From: Micromonospora sp. LH3U1
Lineage (GTDB): Bacteria > Actinomycetota > Actinomycetes > Mycobacteriales > Micromonosporaceae
Assembly: GCF_028475105.1 (NCBI RefSeq)
Contig: NZ_CP116936.1
Location: 6,075,501-6,139,500, forward strand
DNA length: 64,000 bases
Direction: 5' to 3'
Positions 1 to 7,049 of the stretch are shown piece after piece (the first letter of the stretch is position 1; each line of letters begins with the position of its first letter). Position numbers and translations under genes: made by a program. Below the pieces are notes generated by a model. That model was not told the DNA's origin. It saw only the letters and a list, made by a program, of their open reading frames with translations, and did no database searches.

Positions 1-2
1 AG

Positions 3-971
3 ACGCTGGACGTGTGGCGCAAGCTCTGCGACCCGATCGCCAGCCGGATGGTCGGCGCGATGGGCGACCTGGTTCCGCCGGAGGCGCGCGCCCAGCTCGG
101 CCCGATGCAGTCGATGGTGGCCACCCTCGGTGGCGCGCTCTTCGGCGGTCAGCTGGGCCAGGCCCTCGGGTCGCTCGCCGCGGAGGTGCTCTCCGCCGGC
201 GACATCGGGCTGCCGCTCGGCCCGGCCGGCACGGCCGCGCTGATCCCGGCCAACATCCGGGCGTACGGCGAGGGCCTCGAGCTTCCCGAAGATGAGGTCC
301 GCCTCTACGTGGCGCTGCGCGAGGCCGCCCACCAGCGGCTGTTCCAGCACGTCCCGTGGCTGCGCGGGCATGTGCTCACCGCGGTCGAGATGTACGCGTC
401 GGGCATCCGGGTCAACCGGGATGCGATCGAGGAGGCGATGGGCCGGGTCGACCCGAGCGACCCGGAGTCGATGCAGGCGATCGCCCTGGAGGGCATCTTC
501 ACCCCGGAGGACAGCCCGGCGCAGAAGGCCTCACTGGCCCGACTGGAGACCGCACTCGCCCTGGTCGAGGGCTGGGTGTGCCACGTCGTGGACAGCGCCG
601 CCAGCGACCGGCTGCCCAACGTCGTCCGGTTGGGCGAGGCGTTCCGCCGTCGCCGGGCCGCCGGCGGTCCCGCTGAGCAGACCTTCGCCGCGCTGGTCGG
701 CCTGGAGCTGCGCCCGCGCCGACTGCGCGAGGCCGCGGCGCTCTGGGCCGCGCTCACCGAGCACCGCGGCATCGAAGGCCGCGACGCCGTCTGGGGTCAC
801 CCGGACCTGCTCCCGTCGGACGACGACTTCGCCGACCCGGTCGCCTTCGCGATGAACGACATGGACCTGAGCGAGCTGGACAGCTTCGACTTCAGCGCTC
901 CCGGCGGTGCCGAGGAGAAGGCCCCGGGCCAGTCCGACGAGACCGACGGCGAGGGCGACGCCAAGCCCTGA
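3..971 (+). CDS. Zinc-dependent metalloprotease of the DUF2342 family (5'-truncated by the window)
   Basis: C-terminal part of a putative soluble zinc metalloprotease/hydrolase of the DUF2342 family, whose substrate is unknown. The frame is open to the left edge of the window (codons read T-L-D before the GTG at 12), so the true start lies upstream; relatives are about 450-480 aa and roughly 320 are visible. The segment R-E-A-A-H-Q-R-L-F followed by L-R-G-H and E-M-Y (about residues 103-130) is the conserved family core. The last 40 residues are acidic and low-complexity. A strong hairpin follows the stop. In mycobacteria a homologue (Rv3195, from memory) sits in the same block as the ABC1 kinase and whiB7, as here. 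The family call is firm and the catalytic role is inferred. Confidence 0.82.
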   Translation, partial: TLDVWRKLCDPIASRMVGAMGDLVPPEARAQLGPMQSMVATLGGALFGGQLGQALGSLAAEVLSAGDIGLPLGPAGTAALIPANIRAYGEGLELPEDEVRLYVALREAAHQRLFQHVPWLRGHVLTAVEMYASGIRVNRDAIEEAMGRVDPSDPESMQAIALEGIFTPEDSPAQKASLARLETALALVEGWVCHVVDSAASDRLPNVVRLGEAFRRRRAAGGPAEQTFAALVGLELRPRRLREAAALWAALTEHRGIEGRDAVWGHPDLLPSDDDFADPVAFAMNDMDLSELDSFDFSAPGGAEEKAPGQSDETDGEGDAKP

Positions 972-985
972 CACCAGCGCAGCGC

Positions 986-1022
986 CCGGGGTGCCCGCAC
1001 TGATCGACGGCGGGCACCCCGG
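986..1022 (+). terminator. Hairpin terminator after the DUF2342 gene
   Basis: A perfect 13-bp inverted repeat (986-998 with 1010-1022) and an 11-nt loop lie 15 nt after the stop codon. There is no T-run, which is common for actinobacterial terminators. Confidence 0.6.
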
Positions 1023-1078
1023 CGTGCCGGTGGCCCTTGTCAGACGGGGCTGGCTGGTCAGGCACGGCTCGCTCATGA

Positions 1079-1230
1079 GGCGGCCTCGCCGGCCAGGGGT
1101 TCACCGGCCAGGCGGGCTGGCGGCCTCGCCGGCCAGGCGGTGTGAGCGGCTCGCCGGCCAGGCGGTGTGAGCGGCTCGCCGGCCAGGCGGGCTGAGCGGC
1201 TCGCCGGCCAAGCAGGCTCGGCAGGCTCGC
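1079..1230. repeat. 25-bp GC-rich tandem repeat (minisatellite)
   Basis: About five to six degenerate copies of a 25-bp unit built around gcggctcgccggccaggcgg. The best copies begin near 1141, 1166 and 1191, exactly 25 bp apart. The array fills the gap between two convergent genes and stops just before the 3' end of the next one. Every strand and frame is open or nearly so, which produces spurious ORFs here. Confidence 0.75.
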
Positions 1231-1233
1231 CGC

Positions 1234-1839
1234 TCAAGCGGGTCGGCCCGAGCCCGAGAGAAGGGCGCGAGTGGCTTCCCACCCCTCGAAGGCCGGGTCC
1301 AGCGTCGCCAGGTCAGCCGGGCCGCGCAGCCTTCGCCAGCCGGTGGTGACCGCAACGTCCCCTGGTCGAGGGGCGCCGGAACGCGCGTCAGCCGGCGTCG
1401 CCGTGTCCAGGTCCAGCGGAGGTAGCCAGCCCGGCACGGGCAATCGCACCGCCACCCCGAGCAGGCCCGGGCCACCCTCTATCGGGGCCACCGCGACCGG
1501 TCGGGTGGTGAGCGGGCGCAGCAGCTTGCCGACGGTCAGTGCGGGCAGGTCAGGCACGTCGCCGACCAGCACCGCTGCCTGGTCGTAGCCCTCCAACGCG
1601 GCGAACACGGCGTTCGGCGTCGGCTCGGCCACCTCGTAGACGGCCGTGCCGGGCCATACCAGCGCGTCGGCCAGAACACGATCGGCCGGGGTCACCGCGA
1701 CCGCGACCTCCACCTCGTTGAGTGTGGCGAGCAGGTCGATGACGTCTTCTGCGAGAGCCGCTCGCCACTCTGCCCGGTCGACGCCGGGCGGCGACCAGTG
1801 GACCGGCCCGAGCAACGCCACCACCATCCGTCGTGCCAC
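1234..1839 (-). CDS. Hypothetical protein resembling DUF2064/CofC-type nucleotidyltransferases
   Basis: A 201-aa soluble protein. The order of segments (L-L-G-P-V-H-W near the N-terminus, an A-V-L-V-G-D-V-P-D-L-P motif near residue 95, then P-I-E-G-G-P-G-L-L-G-V near 120) resembles the substrate-binding half of the GT-A-like DUF2064/CofC family (T-D-x-P-x-L ... D-G-G-x-x-L-L-G). The usual N-terminal nucleotide-binding K/R-P motif is not obvious. It could be a divergent or inactive nucleotidyltransferase. The start is GTG at 1839; an ATG at 1827 is the alternative. It lies on the minus strand, convergent with the metalloprotease. The gene call is good but the function is uncertain. Confidence 0.65.
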   Translation of the reverse strand: MARRMVVALLGPVHWSPPGVDRAEWRAALAEDVIDLLATLNEVEVAVAVTPADRVLADALVWPGTAVYEVAEPTPNAVFAALEGYDQAAVLVGDVPDLPALTVGKLLRPLTTRPVAVAPIEGGPGLLGVAVRLPVPGWLPPLDLDTATPADARSGAPRPGDVAVTTGWRRLRGPADLATLDPAFEGWEATRALLSGSGRPA

Positions 1840-1900
1840 ACCCCGACCCTAGCGCGCACCCCGACCTCGACCGAGCCTGCCTGCCCCTCGGCCAGGGCCT

Positions 1901-1974
1901 GATCGACTCGGTTTCCTTGAAGTCGCGCTATCTGCGGCTCCGGATACCGCGTCTTCAAGGAAACGGAGTCGATC
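1901..1974. repeat. Long palindrome downstream of the YgjP-type peptidase gene
   Basis: Arms 1901-1927 and 1948-1974 are complementary over 27 bp with two mismatches and a 20-nt loop; the ends read GATCGACTC/GAGTCGATC. It sits between the stop of the 2006-2536 gene and the start of the 1234-1839 gene, both on the minus strand, so it can act as a terminator between them. It is visibly related in sequence, loop included, to the palindrome at 46969-47049. Confidence 0.7.
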
Positions 1975-2005
1975 AAGGAGGAGGTCCCGGCGCGGACCGC
2001 CGGGG

Positions 2006-2536
2006 TCAGGTGGGGAGTGGGGCACCGGAGGCGGCCGCAACACCTTCGAGGTAGCCGCGGGCGCGTTCCGCCTTCGGGTAGCGGCCGACCAACGCCCAGA
2101 ACCGGGCGTTGTGGCTGGGCACGATGAGGTGCGCCAGCTCGTGCAGCAGCACGTAGTCGATCACCCAGTCGGGCATCTCCTGAACTCGGTGCGAGATCCG
2201 GATGCTGCGGTCGGCGGGCGTGCAGGAGCCCCACCGGCCGTTCTGGTTGGTGACCCATCGGACGCTGGCCGGCACCGCCTTCGTGGCGTACCCGGGGAGG
2301 TAGAGGTCGATGAGCCGGGTGGCTCGGTCCAGCAGCTCGGCATCGGAGCGGGCGAGGCGCCCCTCCCGGGCGGCGAGCCGGGCGAGCATCCGGTCGACCC
2401 ACTCGCTCTCCTCCGCACGGGAGAACTGGTCGGGGATGAGGACGACGACTCGCTCACCGTCACGGTACGCAGACACCGTGCGTCGTCGGCGCTGGCTGCG
2501 CCGTACCTCGACGACCGGCTTGCGCGTCCCCGCCAT
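2006..2536 (-). CDS. YgjP/DUF45-type M48-like metallopeptidase
   Basis: A 176-aa cytoplasmic zinc metallopeptidase-like protein of the YgjP/SprT-like superfamily. The zinc motif H-E-L-A-H-L lies near residue 133, preceded by W-V-I-D-Y-V-L-L and followed by H-N-A-R-F-W, the standard spacing for the third ligand region. The substrate-cleft motif N-Q-N-G-R-W-G-S-C-T is present near residue 95, as in the family. The start is taken as ATG at 2536; a GTG one codon upstream is possible. The ribosome-binding site is weak. In-vivo function of this family is poorly known. It faces away from a 500-bp intergenic region. Confidence 0.8.
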   Translation of the reverse strand: MAGTRKPVVEVRRSQRRRRTVSAYRDGERVVVLIPDQFSRAEESEWVDRMLARLAAREGRLARSDAELLDRATRLIDLYLPGYATKAVPASVRWVTNQNGRWGSCTPADRSIRISHRVQEMPDWVIDYVLLHELAHLIVPSHNARFWALVGRYPKAERARGYLEGVAAASGAPLPT

Positions 2537-2539
2537 CAC

Positions 2540-3048
2540 TGGCCCGCGCAGCCTCGGCTACGTGTCACGAAGGAAAGCTAATGCCCACTGACCAGGGGTC
2601 CGCAAGAGTCAACCGCACGACACGCGCCCAGAAGATGGTGATTGGTCGCCAGGCGTCCCGAAAATTTCTTGACCGCAACGCCATCGCGCCATCTCGTCAC
2701 CCTTCGTGAACACCGATGGCGCGGGTACGCGGCACCTCTCCACCGTAGGTGATCACCGTCCGGGATGCTGCGCGGGGGCACCCGCACGGGTGGCTGTGAG
2801 GCTTTGGTCGGCGTGTCCCCGCCAAACTGACTTATCCGACCTATTTCGCCGTGCACACTCTCGACGTCGACTTGCTCACAGTGTCGATGCACAGCTGACA
2901 TGGAACTACCCAGACCTGGGTAGGGTCCGCGAACCAGCGGTCACGTAGGTGGCCGTGGAGTGAGACCCAGCGCCGGGGCCCCGTTTGGCCCGCCGCCGGG
3001 CACCCCGCCGGGTCGGCATCGACCGGCGGACGAGACGAGGAGGGCACC
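2540..3048. other. 509-bp gene-free region with a palindromic promoter element
   Basis: I see no ORF with coding character. GC content is lower than in the surroundings between about 2620 and 2920. A perfect 18-bp palindrome (8-bp arms, CTACCCAG/CTGGGTAG, 2906-2923) lies 126 nt before the DUF5679 start. It is a plausible operator or promoter element for the divergent pair (YgjP-type peptidase and DUF5679). Confidence 0.45.
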
Positions 3049-3219
3049 GTGGCCGACCAGGCCCAGACGACCTACAACGGTTACTGCGTGAAGTGCAAGG
3101 AGAAGCGGGACTTCGAAGGGCATGTCGAGGTCTCGAAGACCGGAATGAACATGGCCAAGGGCAAGTGTCCGGTATGCGGAACAACAGTGAACCGCATCCT
3201 GGGCAAGGCCAAGGTCTGA
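3049..3219 (+). CDS. DUF5679 small zinc-ribbon protein
   Basis: A 56-aa protein beginning at GTG 3049, with GACGAGGAGGG as a strong ribosome-binding site just upstream. Two cysteine pairs, C13-x2-C16 and C40-x2-C43, make a compact zinc ribbon, and the rest is Lys-rich. It matches the actinobacterial DUF5679 family, whose function is unknown; a small nucleic-acid- or protein-binding zinc finger is the obvious guess. A strong hairpin follows, so it is probably monocistronic. The position near the ThiF-like and ABC1 genes is conserved in mycobacteria as far as I recall. Confidence 0.85.
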   Translation: MADQAQTTYNGYCVKCKEKRDFEGHVEVSKTGMNMAKGKCPVCGTTVNRILGKAKV

Positions 3220-3234
3220 CCCGTACGGGTGGCG

Positions 3235-3265
3235 GGGGCGGGATGGCCGGTGGCCATCCCGCCCC
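3235..3265 (+). terminator. Hairpin terminator after DUF5679
   Basis: A perfect 14-bp inverted repeat (3235-3248 with 3252-3265) with a 3-nt loop, beginning 15 nt after the stop codon. No T-run. Confidence 0.6.
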
Positions 3266-3334
3266 GTCGCCGTTTCGGGATGTCGGGGCGGACCGTCGAC
3301 GGTTGTCGGGTGACCGACACCCGCACCGGCGGGC

Positions 3335-3396
3335 TGTGGAAAACCCGGCGAATCCTGTGGACAACCCTGGACAGGGGCTTGGCCGCCTGTGGACAA
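3335..3396 (-). promoter_or_regulatory. Cluster of three DnaA-box-like 9-mers
   Basis: TGTGGAAAA at 3335-3343, TGTGGACAA at 3356-3364 and TGTGGACAA at 3388-3396 all lie in the same orientation within 62 bp. The two TGTGGACAA copies are the exact reverse complement of TTGTCCACA, the DnaA box preferred in high-GC actinobacteria such as Streptomyces. The cluster ends 40 nt before the ThiF-like gene start. It may control that gene or titrate DnaA. Confidence 0.5.
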
Positions 3397-3436
3397 CGAT
3401 CGACCGAACGCGAGGTTGCGATCACGATTCGTGACC

Positions 3437-4549
3437 ATGAGCCGCACCGTACTGCCCCGCCCCACGCTGCTACCCGGCCTCAACCGGCTCTGGCGGGATC
3501 GGCACACCCTCCAGCTCGGTGTCGGTCCCGGGCCCGCCGTGCTGCTGGAGTTGGCCAATCCGCGCGCAGCCCACCTGCTCGACCTGCTCGACGGCACCCG
3601 CAGCGAACGCGCCGTCCTGGCCCAGGCAGCCACCGCCCGGGTCGCTGCCGACGACGCGCGTACCCTGCTCGACGCCCTGCGTGCGGCCGGCCTGCTGGTG
3701 CCCGCGCACAGCCTGCTCCCCCGCGACCTGGCTGGCCCGGTCCGTGCCCGGCTCGCGGCGGAGGCCGGCGCGCTGGCCCTGGCCGCCGCTCGACTGCCCG
3801 GCACCCCCGCGCAGGTCCTGCGGCGGCGGCGGGCCGCCCGAGTCCTGCTCACCGGCGCCGGGCCGCTCGGCGGGCCGCTGACGGTGGCGTTGGCCCAGTC
3901 CGGCGTCGGGCAGGTCAACCCCCAGCTCACCGGCCCGGTGCGTTCCGTCGACCTGGTCGGCACGGGCATCCCCGCCACCGAGCTGGGCCACCCGCTGGCA
4001 CCGGCGGTACGGGCCGCCGTCAAGCGCGTCGCGCCGGGCACCGGCACCCACCCGGGCCGGGTCGGACGGGTGGACCTGGTGATCCAACTCGGCACCGACC
4101 GACCGCCCGCGCTGCTCGCCGCCGGTTTCGCCCAGCGCCGGCAGCCGCATCTGCTGGTCACCCTGCGCGAGGGCGTACCGGTCATCGGGCCACTGGTCCG
4201 CCCGCCCGCCGGGCCCTGCCTGCACTGCGTCGAGCTGCACCGGGCCGACCGCGACCCGGACTGGCCGCGGCTCGCCGCCCAACTCGCCGCCGCCGACCCG
4301 GTGGCCGCCGGCGCGACCGGCACGCTGCTCGCGGCCACCGGGTACGCGCTGGCCGAGGCGCTGACGCAGCTCGACGGCGGTCAGCCGGAGACGCTGGGCG
4401 GAGCCATGGAGATCACCGGTGCGGGCCGTTTCCGTCGTCGGGGCTGGCCGCCACACCCGGTGTGTGGGTGTTCGCAGGGCAGAGTGTCCGCACCAGCCCG
4501 GGCGCAGAGCAGCAGCGGGGCCCTTCGGTCGGTAACAATGACCGTGTGA
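3437..4549 (+). CDS. ThiF/TOMM cyclodehydratase-like protein of unknown substrate
   Basis: A 370-aa protein. Residues 1-95 resemble the winged-helix peptide-clamp (leader-recognition) region of TOMM cyclodehydratase C proteins. A Rossmann-like glycine motif L-L-T-G-A-G-P-L-G-G follows at 137-146, as in E1/ThiF folds. Cysteines C261-x2-C264 and C343-x-C345 (the latter in H-P-V-C-G-C) reproduce the structural zinc site of ocin-ThiF-like proteins. No YcaO or precursor peptide is encoded nearby. Start is ATG 3437; GTG 3431 is in frame. It overlaps the next gene by 4 nt (GTGA), so it is translationally coupled to the ABC1 kinase. The fold is well supported and a biosynthetic role is not. It corresponds by position to Rv3196. 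Confidence 0.72.
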   Translation: MSRTVLPRPTLLPGLNRLWRDRHTLQLGVGPGPAVLLELANPRAAHLLDLLDGTRSERAVLAQAATARVAADDARTLLDALRAAGLLVPAHSLLPRDLAGPVRARLAAEAGALALAAARLPGTPAQVLRRRRAARVLLTGAGPLGGPLTVALAQSGVGQVNPQLTGPVRSVDLVGTGIPATELGHPLAPAVRAAVKRVAPGTGTHPGRVGRVDLVIQLGTDRPPALLAAGFAQRRQPHLLVTLREGVPVIGPLVRPPAGPCLHCVELHRADRDPDWPRLAAQLAAADPVAAGATGTLLAATGYALAEALTQLDGGQPETLGGAMEITGAGRFRRRGWPPHPVCGCSQGRVSAPARAQSSSGALRSVTMTV

Positions 4550-5892
4550 CCGACATCCCGCGCCGCGCCGTGTCCCGCACCGCCAAGCTCGCCGCCCTGC
4601 CGCTCGGCTTCGCCGGCCGGACCGTTCTCGGCATGGGAAAGCGCGTCACCGGGCTCGCCTCCGACGTGATCTCCGCGGAGATCCAGCAGCGCACCGCCGA
4701 GCAACTGTTCAGCGTGCTGGGCCAGCTCAAGGGCGGGGCGATGAAGTTCGGCCAGGCGCTGTCGGTCTTCGAGGCGGCGTTGCCGGAGGAGATCGCCGCG
4801 CCCTACCGGCAGGCGCTCACGAAGCTCCAGGAGGCGGCGCCACCGCTGCCGGCCGCCAGCGTGCACAAGGTGCTGGCCGAGCAGCTCGGCCCTGACTGGC
4901 GGGACCGGTTCGTCGAGTTCAACGACACCCCGGCCGCCGCCGCCAGCATCGGCCAGGTGCACCGGGCACGGTGGCGGGAGCCGGGGTTCGACGAATCGGG
5001 CGCGCCGAACAGCCGCGACGTGGCTGTCAAGATCCAGTATCCGGGCGCCGGCGACGCGCTGCTCAGCGATCTCAAGCAGCTCTCCCGCCTCGGCGGGATG
5101 TTCCGGGCCATCCAGCCCGGTCTGGACGTCAAGCCGCTCCTGGTCGAGTTGCGCGAGCGGATCACCGAGGAACTGGACTACGAGCTGGAAGCCGAGTCGC
5201 AGCGCGCCTTCGCTGCCGCGTACGCCGGCGACCCGGAGATCTACATCCCGGGGGTGGTCAACGCGGCGCCCCGGGTGCTGGTCACCGAATGGGTGACGGG
5301 CACCCCGCTGGCCGACATCATCCGCGAGGGCAGCGAGGAGGATCGGGACGAGGCGGGCCGGTTGATGGCCACCCTCCACCTCTCCGCGCCACAGCGGGCT
5401 GGGCTGCTGCACGCCGACCCGCACCCGGGAAACTTCCGGCTGCTGCCCGACGGCCGACTCGGGGTGATCGACTTCGGTGCGGTGGCCCGGATGCCGGAGG
5501 GCACGCCGGAGCCGATCGGCCGCATCGCCGCCATGGCCCTGCGCGGCGACGCCGACGAGGTGGTGGCGGGACTGCGGTCAGAGGGGTTCATCGGCTCCGC
5601 CGAGGTGATCGACGCCGAGGGGGTGCTCGACTTCATCCGTCCGATGCTGGAGCCCATCGCGGCAGACGGGTTCCGGTTCACCCGGGCCTGGCTTCGTGCG
5701 GAGGCGGGCCGGCTGGCAAGCCCTCGCTCCCCCACGTACCAGCTGAGCAGGCAGCTCAACCTGCCACCGTCGTACCTGCTGATCCACCGGGTGACGCTCG
5801 GGTCGATCGGGGTGCTCTGCCAGTTGGAGGCGAAGGCGCCGTACCGCAGCATCCTGGAGCGTTGGCTGCCCGGCTTCGCCCCGGTCGCCTGA
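4546..5892 (+). CDS. ABC1/UbiB-family atypical protein kinase-like ATPase
   Basis: A 448-aa member of the ABC1/ADCK/UbiB family. The family hallmark K-F-G-Q lies at about 67-70, A-A-A-S-I-G-Q-V-H near 130 (the A-rich loop replacing the kinase P-loop), an ion-pair Lys in V-A-V-K-I-Q, an H-A-D-P-H-P-G-N-F catalytic loop near 290, and V-I-D-F-G (DFG) near 307. UbiB relatives act in isoprenoid-quinone metabolism; the actinobacterial subgroup beside whiB7 is not firmly assigned, though the mycobacterial homologue Rv3197 has been linked to macrolide tolerance (from memory). GTG start at 4546 overlaps the ThiF-like stop. A strong terminator follows. Confidence 0.85.
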   Translation: MTDIPRRAVSRTAKLAALPLGFAGRTVLGMGKRVTGLASDVISAEIQQRTAEQLFSVLGQLKGGAMKFGQALSVFEAALPEEIAAPYRQALTKLQEAAPPLPAASVHKVLAEQLGPDWRDRFVEFNDTPAAAASIGQVHRARWREPGFDESGAPNSRDVAVKIQYPGAGDALLSDLKQLSRLGGMFRAIQPGLDVKPLLVELRERITEELDYELEAESQRAFAAAYAGDPEIYIPGVVNAAPRVLVTEWVTGTPLADIIREGSEEDRDEAGRLMATLHLSAPQRAGLLHADPHPGNFRLLPDGRLGVIDFGAVARMPEGTPEPIGRIAAMALRGDADEVVAGLRSEGFIGSAEVIDAEGVLDFIRPMLEPIAADGFRFTRAWLRAEAGRLASPRSPTYQLSRQLNLPPSYLLIHRVTLGSIGVLCQLEAKAPYRSILERWLPGFAPVA

Positions 5893-5902
5893 CGACGCCA
5901 AG

Positions 5903-5932
5903 AAGGGCGGGTGCCGACCGGCACCCGCCCTT
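5903..5932. terminator. Terminator between ABC1 kinase and the small gene after whiB7
   Basis: A perfect 13-bp inverted repeat (5903-5915 with 5920-5932) with a 4-nt loop between convergent genes, probably bidirectional. Confidence 0.7.
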
Positions 5933-5947
5933 CCGCATGGGGTGGTA

Positions 5948-6127
5948 CTAGAGAACGCCCAGTTCGCGAGCCGCCTGGTTGCGGCTGTTCATGGCGACGG
6001 TACGGGCGGAACGGGTTGCCTCAGTGCTCGTGGTGGTACGACCGGCCTGAGGCTGGCGCATTCGAGCCCGGGACAACGCTTGGTGAAGTAGTTGCATCTC
6101 GAAGGCTCGGGACGGGACGTTCAACAT
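5948..6127 (-). CDS. Small hypothetical protein downstream of whiB7
   Basis: A 59-aa ORF on the whiB7 strand, 58 nt after the whiB7 stop. ATG at 6127 is preceded by GAGTGAGAAG, a credible ribosome-binding site. The product is basic and helix-prone at its N-terminus (starting M-L-N-V-P-S-R-A-F-E-M-Q), then Ser/Thr/Arg-rich. It is not a shadow of any gene on the other strand. I do not recognise the family. Its position suggests read-through from the whiB7 promoter, so it may be expressed with whiB7. Confidence 0.55.
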   Translation of the reverse strand: MLNVPSRAFEMQLLHQALSRARMRQPQAGRTTTSTEATRSARTVAMNSRNQAARELGVL

Positions 6128-6185
6128 CGTCTTCTCACTCACTGCCGGTGTGTCACCGGCGTAGTTGGTACGGGTCGGGAACATG

Positions 6186-6551
6186 TCAGGCTGCCAGCCG
6201 GACCGCGCCACGCACCTCGGACAGCCCACTGGCCGCCAGGCGCGCCTCGGCCTCGACCCGAAGCTCGGCGTCACGAGCGACGTCTTCCTTACGCGGACGG
6301 CCACGGGGCCGCTTACGCGGGACAACCGCGCCACGCTCGAAGATCTCGCCGCCCCAGACGCCCCACGGCTCCGCTCGCTCCGCCGCCCCAGCCAGGCACT
6401 CGACGCGCAGCGGGCAGTCCCCGCAGAGCGACTTGGCCAGCTCGAGCTCGGCAGGCGAGTCGGAGAACCACAGGTCGGGGTCGAACTTCCGGCAGGGCAG
6501 GTTCGCCTCCATCTCGACGCTCACGTCGAGGGGGGCCAACGCCAGACTCAT
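6186..6551 (-). CDS. whiB7: WhiB7-family redox-sensing transcriptional regulator
   Basis: A 121-aa WhiB protein that binds a 4Fe-4S cluster and, with the primary sigma factor, activates intrinsic antibiotic-resistance genes. The four cluster cysteines are C20, C43-x2-C46 and C52. The G-V-W-G-G-E turn (64-69) contacts sigma. The tail K-R-P-R-G-R-P-R-K-E (80-89) is an AT-hook, the feature that separates WhiB7 from other WhiB paralogues. Start ATG 6551 has GAGAGAGGTG upstream. A long leader with an ORF and a terminator-type hairpin precedes it, as expected for autoregulated, attenuated whiB7/wblC genes. The neighbouring genes (ABC1 kinase, uvrD2, mycoredoxin) are the conserved ones. Confidence 0.95.
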   Translation of the reverse strand: MSLALAPLDVSVEMEANLPCRKFDPDLWFSDSPAELELAKSLCGDCPLRVECLAGAAERAEPWGVWGGEIFERGAVVPRKRPRGRPRKEDVARDAELRVEAEARLAASGLSEVRGAVRLAA

Positions 6552-6614
6552 CTCCCGGTCACCTCTCTCTCACTTCGATCTCGTGGATCGCATTCCGACG
6601 TACTTACGGCGGGC

Positions 6615-6716
6615 AAAAAACTGAGGCCGCGGATCCCGGTAAACGGGTTCCGCGGCCTCGAGGTGAGCCGGTGTCTGATGGTCAGACCGGTCTACCTCGA
6701 GGTGGAACGCCGCGGA
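6615..6716 (-). promoter_or_regulatory. Attenuator-type terminator with possible antiterminator in the whiB7 leader
   Basis: On the minus strand a 16-bp stem (6644-6659 with 6623-6638, one mismatch, 5-nt loop) is followed by AG and six Ts (6615-6620), the clearest intrinsic terminator in the window. It lies 71 nt upstream of whiB7. Its 5' arm plus flank (ACCTCGAGG then CCGCGGA) is complementary to an upstream stretch, TCCGCGG (6710-6716) and CCTCGAGGT (6694-6702), separated by a 7-nt bulge. Pairing with this stretch would block the terminator. The upstream stretch encodes the last codons of the leader ORF at 6682-6930. Confidence 0.7.
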
Positions 6717-6930
6717 CATCCATGCGCTTCTTGGCGACCTGAATGCCATTGCCCGTGAAGCCACTGGTCCCCTCGACTCCGGCGGGTGCGACGGTCAGGA
6801 TCAGCTCGGCCTGAACCTGGTGCACCTGTGGAACCGACGGTCGTGCAGCCAAAAGGGCCACCCGGACAGTCGACAGCGGAGCGTGGACAGACGGCATCAC
6901 CGCCAGACGCTCATAGGTGAAGATCTTCAC
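6682..6930 (-). CDS. Leader ORF upstream of whiB7 (82 aa)
   Basis: ATG at 6930 follows GGGAGGTG at ideal distance, the strongest ribosome-binding site around whiB7. The product (82 aa, M-K-I-F-T-Y-E-R-L-A start) resembles no family I know and has no membrane segment. Its stop lies about 20 nt before the 5' arm of the terminator hairpin, and its last codons contain the possible antiterminator strand. It could be a regulatory upstream ORF whose translation sets whiB7 read-through, or an ordinary small gene with its own terminator. Known whiB7/wblC leaders carry upstream ORFs, usually shorter. Confidence 0.55.
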   Translation of the reverse strand: MKIFTYERLAVMPSVHAPLSTVRVALLAARPSVPQVHQVQAELILTVAPAGVEGTSGFTGNGIQVAKKRMDVRGVPPRGRPV

Positions 6931-7014
6931 GGTGCACCTCCCTCACGTTCCTCGAATCGACTGGACCAACCCCGTGAGCAGCCGGAATGGCGCCGCTCGC
7001 GTGGTGTGTTCTGA

Positions 7015-7044
7015 GGCTATTCCTCGCGCCGGGGCGAGGGCAAA
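7015..7044 (-). promoter_or_regulatory. Candidate whiB7 promoter
   Basis: On the minus strand TTTGCC (7039-7044) and ATAGCC (7015-7020) are 18 nt apart. An AT-rich element (GTAAATTCG) abuts the -35, the arrangement expected of WhiB7-dependent promoters read by its AT-hook. The predicted start near 7008 gives a leader of about 460 nt. The -35 lies just after the uvrD2 stop. Confidence 0.5.
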
Positions 7045-7049
7045 CGAAT

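Noticed and set aside
1079..1230. Possible CRISPR array
   Set aside because: The 25-bp units are contiguous with no spacers and no cas genes are nearby; it is a tandem repeat.
2578..2901. 107-codon minus-strand ORF in the large intergenic region
   Set aside because: No ribosome-binding site, no family similarity, and atypical codon usage for this genome.
3229..4545. In-frame extension of the ABC1 kinase gene over the whole ThiF-like gene
   Set aside because: The extension has shadow-like composition. The kinase domain begins after GTG 4546, and the ThiF-like frame has the domain motifs.
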